Shown: positions 35,849 through 49,432 of the stretch, one piece after another
Layout: each line of letters opens with the position of its first letter
Position numbering within the stretch: the stretch's first letter is position 1
DNA from: Patagioenas fasciata
Taxonomy: Eukaryota > Chordata > Aves > Columbiformes > Columbidae
Direction of reading: 5' to 3'
Assembly (NCBI RefSeq): GCF_037038585.1
Contig: NC_092521.1
Span: 103,804,398-103,868,397 of the forward strand
Length of the DNA stretch: 64,000 bases
Made by a program: the position numbers and the translations under genes
Notes under the pieces: model-generated
The model's input: only the letters and a program-made list of their open reading frames with translations
What the model was told of the DNA's origin: nothing
Database searches by the model: none

Positions 35849-37546
35849 TCAATAGATGGGAGTAGGCACGCTTGCGGATGTGTGCGTGTGTGTGGCCACG
35901 CGTTTGCTTAGGCATCAGTGTGTGAAAAGGTAGGTGCTTTTCTCTAGCTGCGTGTGCGTGCACGTGGTGCTGGGTGCACATCCCTGGGTGCTCGTGGAAA
36001 GGTTTCTGCATGGTTTTCGCTGAGGAATCGTGTGTGTGCACATGGACAAAGAGAAGGCGCAGCAACCAGGTTCCAGCGCCGAAGAAGGCAAAAGGCAAGG
36101 TTTCCGGCGCTATCTCCTTCTCTCCGCAGACCTAGTCGCGCAAAGCAAGCCGCTAAGCCGGCGACCGGCAAGAGAGCTACAACGAAGCATGCCGAACGGA
36201 GAAAATAGCAGCAGCGCATCTGTTCACACCTTGTTTCTGCCATGTGCTTGAACGCCAAGACGTTCGCGCTTCTGTGAGATGAAAGACGTCCTTCTGCATA
36301 TGTGGTTGCTCACACCGGTGCACTTGTTAGTGTATCCATTCAGTCCTGGGCTGCAGGGCATTCAGAAGTGGCTCTGTGGAGACGTCTGCATAGAGGCAGC
36401 TGTCAGAACACGCACACTCGATTGTTCACCAAAACATATGCAGACGCGTCCTTAGCCTGTAGATTTGGATGCACAGAGTTCCCTGTGTTCGCAAGAGACA
36501 AGGGAATCGCGTCTGTACGCACAGAAGCAATAGCGGACCGTTTCCCTCGGAGTGAATGCGAAAGAGCCGTCTATGTACTCGGAGACACGGGAACGTGCCT
36601 CAATGCGGTCACGGAGGCAGCAGCTTTTGCACAGATGCTCTGGTGATTCTGGCACTTTCCAGGCACACTCCTGAAAGTCGCGCACACTGCTGTTCACTCG
36701 CTAAACGACCTCTTGGGAAACACGTCTCCGGTCGATGGACCGCTCAGATTGCTTCTCGTGTAACTGTGAACTGTTTCAGCGCAGAGAATCCGTCTCTGTT
36801 GAGCAGATGTCAAAACTGCCTCGCTTTTGCTTTGTTGCCTCTACCAAGATGATTTCCCGTTTTTCTCTTCACTGGAGCACGCAGACACAGCCAACGCACA
36901 TCAAGTGTCAAGAGACACACTCTGCTGAGCTCAACGCTTGTGCAGATGCACATGTGCGACGAAGTCAACACACGTGCTTGTGGAGAGAAAGAAAGGGACT
37001 CCCAGGCGTGTGGAGCGACGGGGAGAAAGAGCGGGCGCTGAGGAACACAGTTTCAAACAGACTGTCTCCACACAAACAGGCACCTGTCTGCAGGTATCCT
37101 AGATCTTGATTCTTGAACTTGAGGAAACACGCGTCTGAGCAAAACTCCCAAACGCTTCCAGGAAAGACACAGGCTCTCCCACAAGCACACAAGTGTTTGC
37201 CCTCAGCTATAGATCAGGGACAAGCTTGTGAAGAGATGCCCTGCTATTCTTTCGCCTTATGGCATCATGTGTTTCGTTTCCCTTGGAGATGGATTGTTAA
37301 ACGTCTTTCCTCGGGCGACTATGAAGCATTTGCCACCGGCGGAAAAGTAGCACGGAGCAGCATTCAGTACTGCCTACGAGTGTCTTTGCTACCCTACTAG
37401 CGGAGCTCCAAGAACAGGCACACATCTTCAGGTACCTTCCAAATGTGGATTCCCCTGCAGCCCCGTAGGCGGGCGTGCAGTACGCCAACCATCAACGGAC
37501 GTTTTTCCCCTCAAGCCTGTCAGGACGTTGCTCGTCCGTCTTTCCC
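35849..37546 (-). repeat. Satellite monomer I8 (1698 bp)
   Basis: Counterpart of I5 at +5094, with the same GGCACGCTTG, GGCTGCAGGGC, GTCAAAACTGCC and GCCACCGGCGG variants. Near 37172-37191 it has the common ACAGGCTCTC and GCACACAAG instead of the I5 form. Confidence 0.93.
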
Positions 37547-39244
37547 TCAATAGATGGGAGTAGGTGCGCTTGCGGATGTGTGCGTGTGTGTGGCCACGCG
37601 TTTGCTTAGGCATCAGTGTGTGAAAAGGTAGGTGCTTTTCTCTAGCTGCGTGTGCGTGCACGTGGTGCTGGGTGCACATCCCTGGGTGCTCGAGGTAAGG
37701 TTTCTGCATGGTTTTCGCTGAGGAATCGTGTGTGTGCACATGGACAAAGAGAAGGCGCAGCAACCAGGTTCCAGCGCCGAAGAAGGCAAAAGGCAAGGTT
37801 TCCGGCGCTATCTCCTTCTCTCCCCAGACCTAGTCGCGCAAAGCAAGCCGCTAAGCCGGCGACCGGCAAGAGAGCTACAACGAAGCATGCCGAACGGAGA
37901 AAATAGCAGCAGCGCATCTGTTCACACCTTGTTTCTGCCATGTGCTTGAACGCCAAGGCGTTCGCGCTTCTGTGAGATGAAAGACGTCCTTCTGCATATG
38001 TGGTTGCTCACACCGGTGCACTTGTTAGTGTATCCATTCAGTCCTGGGCTGCGGGGCATTCAGAAGTGGCTCTGTGGAGACGTCTGCATAGAGGCAGCTG
38101 TCAGAACACGCACACTCGATTGTTCACCAAAACATATGCAGACGCGTCCTTAGCCTGTAGATTTGGATGCACAGAGTTCCCTGTGTTCGCAAGAGACAAG
38201 GGAATCGCGTCTGTACGCACAGAAGCAATAGCGGACCGTTTCCCTCGGAGTGAACGCGAAAGAGCCGTCTATGTACTCGGAGACACGGGAACGTGCCTCA
38301 ATGCGGTCACAGAGGCAGCAGCTTTTGCACAGATGCTCTGGTGATTCTGGCACTTTCCAGGCACACTCCTGAAAGTCGCGCACACTGCTGTTCACTCGCT
38401 AAACGACCTCTTGGGAAACACGTCTCCGGTCGATGGACCGCTCAGATTGCTTCTCGTGTAACTGTGAACTGTGTCAGCGCAGGGAATCCGTCTCTGTTGA
38501 GCAGATGTCAATCCTGCCTCGCTTTTGCTTTGTTGCCTCTACCAAGATGATTTCCCGTTTCTCTCTTCACTGGAGCAGGCAGACACAGCCAACGCACATC
38601 AAGTGTCAAGAGACACACTCTGCTGAGCTCAACGCTTGTGCAGATGCACATGTGCGACGAAGTCAACACACGTGCTTGTGGAGAGAAAGAAAGGGACTCC
38701 CAGGCGTGTGGAGCGACGGGGAGAAAGAGCGGGCGCTGAGGAACACAGTTTCAAACAGACTGTCTCCACACAAACAGGCACCTGTCTGCAGGTATCCTAG
38801 ATCTTGATTCTTGAACTTGAGGAAACACGCGTCTGAGCAAAACTCCCAAACGCTTCCAGGAAAGACACAGGCTCTCCCACAAGCACACAAGTGTTTGCCC
38901 TCAGCTATAGATCAGGGACAAGCTTGTGAAGAGATGCCCTGCTATTCTTTCGCCTTATGGCATCATGTGTTTCGTTTCTCTTGGAGATCGATTGTTAAAC
39001 GTCTTTCCTCGGGCGACTGTGAAGCATTTGCCAGCGGAGGAGAAGTAGCACGGAGCAGCATTCAGTACTGCCTACGAGTGTCTTTGCTACCCTACTAGCG
39101 GAGCTCCAAGAACAGGCACACATCTTCAGGTACCTTCCAAATGTGGATTCCCCTGCAGCCCCGTAGGCGGGCGTGCAGTACGCCAACCATCAACGGACGT
39201 TTTTCCCCTCAAGCCTGTCAGGACGTTGCTCGTCCGTCTTTCCC
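37547..39244 (-). repeat. Satellite monomer I9 (1698 bp)
   Basis: Counterpart of I6 at +5094 (AGGTGCGCTTG, CCAAGGCGTTCGC), up to about 38577, where it changes to GCAGGCAGAC. Confidence 0.93.
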
Positions 39245-40942
39245 TCAATAGATGGGAGTAGGCGCGCTTGCGGATGTGTGCGTGTGTGTGGCCACGCGTT
39301 TGCTTAGGCATCAGTGTGTGAAAAGGTAGGTGCTTTTCTCTAGCTGCGTGTGCGTGCACGTGGTGCTGGGTGCACATCCCTGGGTGCTCGTGGAAAGGTT
39401 TCTGCATGGTTTTCGCTGAGGAATCGTGTGTGTGCACATGGACAAAGAGAAGGCGCAGCAACCAGGTTCCAGCGCCGAAGAAGGCAAAAGGCAAGGTTTC
39501 CGGCGCTATCTCCTTCTCTCCGCAGACCTAGTCGCGCAAAGCAAGCCGCTAAGCCGGCGACCGGCAAGAGAGCTACAACGAAGCATGCCGAACGGAGAAA
39601 ATAGCAGCAGCGCATCTGTTCACACCTTGTTTCTGCCATGTGCTTGAACGCCAAGACGTTCGCGCTTCTGTGAGATGAAAGACGTCCTTCTGCATATGTG
39701 GTTGCTCACACCGGTGCACTTGTTAGTGTATCCATTCAGTCCTGGGCTGCGGGGCATTCAGAAGTGGCTCTGTGGAGACGTCTGCATAGAGGCAGCTGTC
39801 AGAACACGCACACTCGATTGTTCACCAAAACATATGCAGACGCGTCCTTAGCCTGTAGATTTGGATGCACAGAGTTCCCTGTGTTCGCAAGAGACAAGGG
39901 AATCGCGTCTGTACGCACAGAAGCAATAGCGGACCGTTTCCCTCGGAGCGAACGCGAAAGAGCCGTCTATGTACTCGCAGACACGGGAACGTGCCTCAAT
40001 GCGGTCACAGAGGCAGCAGCTTTTGCACAGATGCTCTGGTGATTCTGGCACTTTCCAGGCACACTCCTGAAAGTCGCGCACACTGCTGTTCACTCGCTAA
40101 ACGACCTCTTGGGAAACACGTCTCCGGTCGATGGACCGCTCAGATTGCTTCTCGTGTAACTGTGAACTGTGTCAGCGCAGGGAATCCGTCTCTGTTGAGC
40201 AGATGTCAATCCTGCCTCGCTTTTGCTTTGTTGCCTCTACCAAGATGATTTCCCGTTTCTCTCTTCACTGGAGCAGGCAGACACAGCCAACGCACATCAA
40301 GTGTCAAGAGACACACTCTGCTGAGCTCAACGCTTGTGCAGATGCACATGTGCGACGAAGTCAACACACGTGCTTGTGGAGAGAAAGAAAGGGACTCCCA
40401 GGCGTATGGAGCGACGGGGAGAAAGAGCGGGCGCTGAGGAACACAGTTTCAAACAGACTGTCTCCACACAAACAGGCACCTGTCTGCAGGTATCCTAGAT
40501 CTTGATTCTTGAACTTGAGGAAACACGCGTCTGAGCAAAACTCCCAAACGCTTCCAGGAAAGACACAGGCTCTCCCACAAGCACACAAGTGTTTGCCCTC
40601 AGCTATAGATCAGGGACAAGCTTGTGAAGAGATGCCCTGCTATTCTTTCGCCTTATGGCATCATGTGTTTCGTTTCTCTTGGAGATCGATTGTTAAACGT
40701 CTTTCCTCGGGCGACTGTGAAGCATTTGCCAGCGGAGGAGAAGTAGCACGGAGCAGCATTCAGTACTGCCTACGAGTGTCTTTGCTACCCTACTAGCGGA
40801 GCTCCAAGAACAGGCACACATCTTCAGGTACCTTCCAAATGTGGATTCCCCTGCAGCCCCGTAGGCGGGCGTGCAGTACGCCAACCATCAACGGACGTTT
40901 TTCCCCTCAAGCCTGTCAGGACGTTGCTCGTCCGTCTTTCCC
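39245..40942 (-). repeat. Satellite monomer I10 (1698 bp)
   Basis: Third relative of I4/I7. Carries a private GGCGTATGGAG near 40402, where all others have GGCGTGTGGAG. Confidence 0.93.
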
Positions 40943-42640
40943 TCAATAGATGGGAGTAGGCACGCTTGCGGATGTGTGCGTGTGTGTGGCCACGCGTTTG
41001 CTTAGGCATCAGTGTGTGAAAAGGTAGGTGCTTTTCTCTAGCTGCGTGTGCGTGCACGTGGTGCTGGGTGCACATCCCTGGGTGCTCGTGGAAAGGTTTC
41101 TGCATGGTTTTCGCTGAGGAATCGTGTGTGTGCACATGGACAAAGAGAAGGCGCAGCAACCAGGTTCCAGCGCCGAAGAAGGCAAAAGGCAAGGTTTCCG
41201 GCGCTATCTCCTTCTCTCCGCAGACCTAGTCGCGCAAAGCAAGCCGCTAAGCCGGCGACCGGCAAGAGAGCTACAACGAAGCATGCCGAACGGAGAAAAT
41301 AGCAGCAGCGCATCTGTTCACACCTTGTTTCTGCCATGTGCTTGAACGCCAAGACGTTCGCGCTTCTGTGAGATGAAAGACGTCCTTCTGCATATGTGGT
41401 TGCTCACACCGGTGCACTTGTTAGTGTATCCATTCAGTCCTGGGCTGCAGGGCATTCAGAAGTGGCTCTGTGGAGACGTCTGCATAGAGGCAGCTGTCAG
41501 AACACGCACACTCGATTGTTCACCAAAACATATGCAGACGCGTCCTTAGCCTGTAGATTTGGATGCACAGAGTTCCCTGTGTTCGCAAGAGACAAGGGAA
41601 TCGCGTCTGTACGCACAGAAGCAATAGCGGACCGTTTCCCTCGGAGTGAATGCGAAAGAGCCGTCTATGTACTCGCAATCACGGGAACGTGCCTCAATGC
41701 GGTCACAGAGGCAGCAGCTTTTGCACAGATGCTCTGGTGATTCTGGCACTTTCCAGGCACACTCCTGAAAGTCGCGCACACTGCTGTTCACTCGCTAAAC
41801 GACCTCTTGGGAAACACGTCTCCGGTCGATGGACCGCTCAGATTGCTTCTCGTGTAACTGTGAACTGTTTCAGCGCAGAGAATCCGTCTCTGTTGAGCAG
41901 ATGTCAAAACTGCCTCGCTTTTGCTTTGTTGCCTCTACCAAGATGATTTCCCGTGTCTCTCTTCACTGGAGCACGCAGACACAGCCAACGCACATCAAGT
42001 GTCAAGAGACACACTCTGCTGAGCTCAACGCTTGTGCAGATGCACATGTGCGACGAAGTCAACACACGTGCTTGTGGAGAGAAAGAAAGGGACTCCCAGG
42101 CGTGTGGAGCGACGGGGAGAAAGAGCGGGCGCTGAGGAACACAGTTTCAAACAGACTGTCTCCACACAAACAGGCACCTGTCTGCAGGTATCCTAGATCT
42201 TGATTCTTGAACTTGAGGAAACACGCGTCTGAGCAAAACTCCCAAACGCTTCCAGGAAAGACACAGGCTCTCCCACAAGCACACAAGTGTTTGCCCTCAG
42301 CTATAGATCAGGGACAAGCTTGTGAAGAGATGCCCTGCTATTCTTTCGCCTTATGGCATCATGTGTTTCGTTTCTCTTGGAGATCGATTGTTAAACGTCT
42401 TTCCTCGGGCGACTGTGAAGCATTTGCCAGCGGAGGAGAAGTAGCACGGAGCAGCATTCAGTACTGCCTACGAGTGTCTTTGCTACCCTACTAGCGGAGC
42501 TCCAAGAACAGGCACACATCTTCAGGTACCTTCCAAATGTGGATTCCCCTGCAGCCCCGTAGGCGGGCGTGCAGTACGCCAACCATCAACGGACGTTTTT
42601 CCCCTCAAGCCTGTCAGGACGTTGCTCGTCCGTCTTTCCC
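40943..42640 (-). repeat. Satellite monomer I11 (1698 bp)
   Basis: Near-identical neighbour of I12. Both have GGCACGCTTG, GGCTGCAGGGC, CTCGCAATCACGG (about 41672) and CCCGTGTCTCTC (about 41951). It resembles I5/I8 in its first half but lacks their GCCACCGGCGG end. Confidence 0.93.
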
Positions 42641-44338
42641 TCAATAGATGGGAGTAGGCACGCTTGCGGATGTGTGCGTGTGTGTGGCCACGCGTTTGCT
42701 TAGGCATCAGTGTGTGAAAAGGTAGGTGCTTTTCTCTAGCTGCGTGTGCGTGCACGTGGTGCTGGGTGCACATCCCTGGGTGCTCGTGGAAAGGTTTCTG
42801 CATGGTTTTCGCTGAGGAATCGTGTGTGTGCACATGGACAAAGAGAAGGCGCAGCAACCAGGTTCCAGCGCCGAAGAAGGCAAAAGGCAAGGTTTCCGGC
42901 GCTATCTCCTTCTCTCCGCAGACCTAGTCGCGCAAAGCAAGCCGCTAAGCCGGCGACCGGCAAGAGAGCTACAACGAAGCATGCCGAACGGAGAAAATAG
43001 CAGCAGCGCATCTGTTCACACCTTGTTTCTGCCATGTGCTTGAACGCCAAGACGTTCGCGCTTCTGTGAGATGAAAGACGTCCTTCTGCATATGTGGTTG
43101 CTCACACCGGTGCACTTGTTAGTGTATCCATTCAGTCCTGGGCTGCAGGGCATTCAGAAGTGGCTCTGTGGAGACGTCTGCATAGAGGCAGCTGTCAGAA
43201 CACGCACACTCGATTGTTCACCAAAACATATGCAGACGCGTCCTTAGCCTGTAGATTTGGATGCACAGAGTTCCCTGTGTTCGCAAGAGACAAGGGAATC
43301 GCGTCTGTACGCACAGAAGCAATAGCGGACCGTTTCCCTCGGAGTGAATGCGAAAGAGCCGTCTATGTACTCGCAATCACGGGAACGTGCCTCAATGCGG
43401 TCACAGAGGCAGCAGCTTTTGCACAGATGCTCTGGTGATTCTGGCACTTTCCAGGCACACTCCTGAAAGTCGCGCACACTGCTGTTCACTCGCTAAACGA
43501 CCTCTTGGGAAACACGTCTCCGGTCGATGGACCGCTCAGATTGCTTCTCGTGTAACTGTGAACTGTTTCAGCGCAGAGAATCCGTCTCTGTTGAGCAGAT
43601 GTCAAAACTGCCTCGCTTTTGCTTTGTTGCCTCTACCAAGATGATTTCCCGTGTCTCTCTTCACTGGAGCACGCAGACACAGCCAACGCACATCAAGTGT
43701 CAAGAGACACACTCTGCTGAGCTCAACGCTTGTGCAGATGCACATGTGCGACGAAGTCAACACACGTGCTTGTGGAGAGAAAGAAAGGGACTCCCAGGCG
43801 TGTGGAGCGACGGGGAGAAAGAGCGGGCGCTGAGGAACACAGTTTCAAACAGACTGTCTCCACACAAACAGGCACCTGTCTGCAGGTATCCTAGATCTTG
43901 ATTCTTGAACTTGAGGAAACACGCGTCTGAGCAAAACTCCCAAACGCTTCCAGGAAAGACACAGGCTCTCCCACAAGCACACAAGTGTTTGCCCTCAGCT
44001 ATAGATCAGGGACAAGCTTGTGAAGAGATGCCCTGCTATTCTTTCGCCTTATGGCATCATGTGTTTCGTTTCTCTTGGAGATCGATTGTTAAACGTCTTT
44101 CCTCGGGCGACTGTGAAGCATTTGCCAGCGGAGGAGAAGTAGCACGGAGCAGCATTCAGTACTGCCTACGAGTGTCTTTGCTACCCTACTAGCGGAGCTC
44201 CAAGAACAGGCACACATCTTCAGGTACCTTCCAAATGTGGATTCCCCTGCAGCCCCGTAGGCGGGCGTGCAGTACGCCAACCATCAACGGACGTTTTTCC
44301 CCTCAAGCCTGTCAGGACGTTGCTCGTCCGTCTTTCCC
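42641..44338 (-). repeat. Satellite monomer I12 (1698 bp)
   Basis: Near copy of I11, with CTCGCAATCACGG near 43370. Together they form the most obvious adjacent duplicate pair of the inverted array. Confidence 0.93.
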
Positions 44339-46036
44339 TCAATAGATGGGAGTAGGCGCGCTTGCGGATGTGTGCGTGTGTGTGGCCACGCGTTTGCTTA
44401 GGCATCAGTGTGTGAAAAGGTAGGTGCTTTTCTCTAGCTGCGTGTGCGTGCACGTGGTGCTGGGTGCACATCCCTGGGTGCTCGTGGAAAGGTTTCTGCA
44501 TGGTTTTCGCTGAGGAATCGTGTGTGTGCACATGGACAAAGAGAAGGCGCAGCAACCAGGTTCCAGCGCCGAAGAAGGCAAAAGGCAAGGTTTCCGGCGC
44601 TATCTCCTTCTCTCCGCAGACCTAGTCGCGCAAAGCAAGCCGCTAAGCCGGCGACCGGCAAGAGAGCTACAACGAAGCATGCCGAACGGAGAAAATAGCA
44701 GCAGCGCATCTGTTCACACCTTGTTTCTGCCATGTGCTTGAACGCCAAGACGTTCGCGCTTCTGTGAGATGAAAGACGTCCTTCTGCATATGTGGTTGCT
44801 CACACCGGTGCACTTGTTAGTGTATCCATTCAGTCCTGGGCTGCGGGGCATTCAGAAGTGGCTCTGTGGAGACGTCTGCATAGAGGCAGCTGTCAGAACA
44901 CGCACACTCGATTGTTCACCAAAACATATGCAGACGCGTCCTTAGCCTGTAGATTTGGATGCACAGAGTTCCCTGTGTTCGCAAGAGACAAGGGAATCGC
45001 GTCTGTACGCACAGAAGCAATAGCGGACCGTTTCCCTCGGAGCGAACGCGAAAGAGCCGTCTATGTACTCGCAGGCACGGGAACGTGCCTCAATGCGGTC
45101 ACAGAGGCAGCAGCTTTTGCACAGATGCTCTGGTGATTCTGGCACTTTCCAGGCACACTCCTGAAAGTCGCGCACACTGCTGTTCACTCGCTAAACGACC
45201 TCTTGGGAAACACGTCTCCGGTCGATGGACCGCTCAGATTGCTTCTCGTGTAACTGTGAACTGTGTCAGCGCAGGGAATCCGTCTCTGTTGAGCAGATGT
45301 CAATCCTGCCTCGCTTTTGCTTTGTTGCCTCTACCAAGATGATTTCCCGTTTCTCTCTTCACTGGAGCACGCAGACACAGCCAACGCACATCAAGTGTCA
45401 AGAGACACACTCTGCTGAGCTCAACGCTTGTGCAGATGCACATGTGCGACGAAGTCAACACACGTGCTTGTGGAGAGAAAGAAAGGGACTCCCAGGCGTG
45501 TGGAGCGACGGGGAGAAAGAGCGGGCGCTGAGGAACACAGTTTCAAACAGACTGTCTCCACACAAACAGGCACCTGTCTGCAGGTATCCTAGATCTTGAT
45601 TCTTGAACTTGAGGAAACACGCGTCTGAGCAAAACTCCCAAACGCTTCCAGGAAAGACACAGGCTCTCCCACAAGCACACAAGTGTTTGCCCTCAGCTAT
45701 AGATCAGGGACAAGCTTGTGAAGAGATGCCCTGCTATTCTTTCGCCTTATGGCATCATGTGTTTCGTTTCTCTTGGAGATCGATTGTTAAACGTCTTTCC
45801 TCGGGCGACTGTGAAGCATTTGCCAGCGGAGGAGAAGTAGCACGGAGCAGCATTCAGTACTGCCTACGAGTGTCTTTGCTACCCTACTAGCGGAGCTCCA
45901 AGAACAGGCACACATCTTCAGGTACCTTCCAAATGTGGATTCCCCTGCAGCCCCGTAGGCGGGCGTGCAGTACGCCAACCATCAACGGACGTTTTTCCCC
46001 TCAAGCCTGTCAGGACGTTGCTCGTCCGTCTTTCCC
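44339..46036 (-). repeat. Satellite monomer I13 (1698 bp)
   Basis: CGTGGAAAGG form, with CTCGCAGGCACGG near 45068 and GAGCACGCAGAC near 45366. It differs from I20 at the latter site (45370 against 57256), which sets the left limit of the 11886-bp long-range match. Confidence 0.93.
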
Positions 46037-47734
46037 TCAATAGATGGGAGTAGGCGCGCTTGCGGATGTGTGCGTGTGTGTGGCCACGCGTTTGCTTAGG
46101 CATCAGTGTGTGAAAAGGTAGGTGCTTTTCTCTAGCTGCGTGTGCGTGCACGTGGTGCTGGGTGCACATCCCTGGGTGCTCGAGGTAAGGTTTCTGCATG
46201 GTTTTCGCTGAGGAATCGTGTGTGTGCACATGGACAAAGAGAAGGCGCAGCAACCAGGTTCCAGCGCCGAAGAAGGCAAAAGGCAAGGTTTCCGGCGCTA
46301 TCTCCTTCTCTCCCCAGACCTAGTCGCGCAAAGCAAGCCGCTAAGCCGGCGACCGGCAAGAGAGCTACAACGAAGCATGCCGAACGGAGAAAATAGCAGC
46401 AGCTCATCTGTTCACACCTTGTTTCTGCCATGTGCTTGAACGCCAAGACGTTCGCGCTTCTGTGAGATGAAAGACGTCCTTCTGCATATGTGGTTGCTCA
46501 CACCGGTGCACTTGTTAGTGTATCCATTCAGTCCTGGGCTGCGGGGCATTCAGAAGTGGCTCTGTGGAGACGTCTGCATAGAGGCAGCTGTCAGAACACG
46601 CACACTCGATTGTTCACCAAAACATATGCAGACGCGTCCTTAGCCTGTAGATTTGGATGCACAGAGTTCCCTGTGTTCGCAAGAGACAAGGGAATCGCGT
46701 CTGTACGCACAGAAGCAATAGCGGACCGTTTCCCTCGGAGCGAACGCGAAAGAGCCGTCTATGTACTCGCAGACACGGGAACGTGCCTCAATGCGGTCAC
46801 AGAGGCAGCAGCTTTTGCACAGATGCTCTGGTGATTCTGGCACTTTCCACGCACACTCCTGAAAGTCGCGCACACTGCTGTTCACTCGCTAAACGACCTC
46901 TTGGGAAACACGTCTCCGGTCGATGGACCGCTCAGATTGCTTCTCGTGTAACTGTGAACTGTGTCAGCGCAGGGAATCCGTCTCTGTTGAGCAGATGTCA
47001 ATCCTGCCTCGCTTTTGCTTTGTTGCCTCTACCAAGATGATTTCCCGTTTCTCTCTTCACTGGAGCAGGCAGACACAGCCAACGCACATCAAGTGTCAAG
47101 AGACACACTCTGCTGAGCTCAACGCTTGTGCAGATGCACATGTGCGACGAAGTCAACACACGTGCTTGTGGAGAGAAAGAAAGGGACTCCCAGGCGTGTG
47201 GAGCGACGGGGAGAAAGAGCGGGCGCTGAGGAACACAGTTTCAAACAGACTGTCTCCACACAAACAGGCACCTGTCTGCAGGTATCCTAGATCTTGATTC
47301 TTGAACTTGAGGAAACACGCGTCTGAGCAAAACTCCCAAACGCTTCCAGGAAAGACACAGGCTCTCCCACAAGCACACAAGTGTTTGCCCTCAGCTATAG
47401 ATCAGGGACAAGCTTGTGAAGAGATGCCCTGCTATTCTTTCGCCTTATGGCATCATGTGTTTCGTTTCTCTTGGAGATCGATTGTTAAACGTCTTTCCTC
47501 GGGCGACTGTGAAGCATTTGCCAGCGGAGGAGAAGTAGCACGGAGCAGCATTCAGTACTGCCTACGAGTGTCTTTGCTACCCTACTAGCGGAGCTCCAAG
47601 AACAGGCACACATCTTCAGGTACCTTCCAAATGTGGATTCCCCTGCAGCCCCGTAGGCGGGCGTGCAGTACGCCAACCATCAACGGACGTTTTTCCCCTC
47701 AAGCCTGTCAGGACGTTGCTCGTCCGTCTTTCCC
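46037..47734 (-). repeat. Satellite monomer I14 (1698 bp)
   Basis: First full monomer of the segment that recurs at +11886 (partner I21). CGAGGTAAGG with TCCCCAG, AGCAGCTCATC, and TTTCCACGCACAC (46844), a variant restricted to I14, I15, I21 and I22. Confidence 0.93.
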
Positions 47735-49432
47735 TCAATAGATGGGAGTAGGCGCGCTTGCGGATGTGTGCGTGTGTGTGGCCACGCGTTTGCTTAGGCA
47801 TCAGTGTGTGAAAAGGTAGGTGCTTTTCTCTAGCTGCGTGTGCGTGCACGTGGTGCTGGGTGCACATCCCTGGGTGCTCGTGGAAAGGTTTCTGCATGGT
47901 TTTCGCTGAGGAATCGTGTGTGTGCACATGGACAAAGAGAAGGCGCAGCAACCAGGTTCCAGCGCCGAAGAAGGCAAAAGGCAAGGTTTCCGGCGCTATC
48001 TCCTTCTCTCCGCAGACCTAGTCGCGCAAAGCAAGCCGCTAAGCCGGCGACCGGCAAGAGAGCTACAACGAAGCATGCCGAACGGAGAAAATAGCAGCAG
48101 CTCATCTGTTCACACCTTGTTTCTGCCATGTGCTTGAACGCCAAGACGTTCGCGCTTCTGTGAGATGAAAGACGTCCTTCTGCATATGTGGTTGCTCACA
48201 CCGGTGCACTTGTTAGTGTATCCATTCAGTCCTGGGCTGCGGGGCATTCAGAAGTGGCTCTGTGGAGACGTCTGCATAGAGGCAGCTGTCAGAACACGCA
48301 CACTCGATTGTTCACCAAAACATATGCAGACGCGTCCTTAGCCTGTAGATTTGGATGCACAGAGTTCCCTGTGTTCGCAAGAGACAAGGGAATCGCGTCT
48401 GTACGCACAGAAGCAATAGCGGACCGTTTCCCTCGGAGCGAACGCGAAAGAGCCGTCTATGTACTCGCAGGCACGGGAACGTGCCTCAATGCGGTCACAG
48501 AGGCAGCAGCTTTTGCACAGATGCTCTGGTGATTCTGGCACTTTCCACGCACACTCCTGAAAGTCGCGCACACTGCTGTTCACTCGCTAAACGACCTCTT
48601 GGGAAACACGTCTCCGGTCGATGGACCGCTCAGATTGCTTCTCGTGTAACTGTGAACTGTGTCAGCGCAGGGAATCCGTCTCTGTTGAGCAGATGTCAAT
48701 CCTGCCTCGCTTTTGCTTTGTTGCCTCTACCAAGATGATTTCCCGTTTCTCTCTTCACTGGAGCAGGCAGACACAGCCAACGCACATCAAGTGTCAAGAG
48801 ACACACTCTGCTGAGCTCAACGCTTGTGCAGATGCACATGTGCGACGAAGTCAACACACGTGCTTGTGGAGAGAAAGAAAGGGACTCCCAGGCGTGTGGA
48901 GCGACGGGGAGAAAGAGCGGGCGCTGAGGAACACAGTTTCAAACAGACTGTCTCCACACAAACAGGCACCTGTCTGCAGGTATCCTAGATCTTGATTCTT
49001 GAACTTGAGGAAATATGCGTCTGAGCAAAACTCCCAAACGCTTCCAGGAAAGACACACGCTCTCCCACAAGCACACAAGTGTTTGCCCTCAGCTATAGAT
49101 CAGGGACAAGCTTGTGAAGAGATGCCCTGCTATTCTTTCGCCTTATGGCATCATGTGTTTCGTTTCCCTTGGAGATGGATTGTTAAACGTCTTTCCTCGG
49201 GCGACTATGAAGCATTTGCCACCGGCGGAAAAGTAGCACGGAGCAGCATTCAGTACTGCCTACGAGTGTCTTTGCTACCCTACTAGCGGAGCTCCAAGAA
49301 CAGGCACACATCTTCAGGTACCTTCCAAATGTGGATTCCCCTGCAGCCCCGTAGGCGGGCGTGCAGTACGCCAACCATCAACGGACGTTTTTCCCCTCAA
49401 GCCTGTCAGGACGTTGCTCGTCCGTCTTTCCC
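47735..49432 (-). repeat. Satellite monomer I15 (1698 bp)
   Basis: Counterpart of I22. Shares TTTCCACGCACAC, GAAATATGCGTC (about 49010) and GCCACCGGCGG (about 49218). Differs in a short patch: CGTGGAAAGG (47879) and TCCGCAG (48010) here, CGAGGTAAGG and TCCCCAG in I22. Confidence 0.93.
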
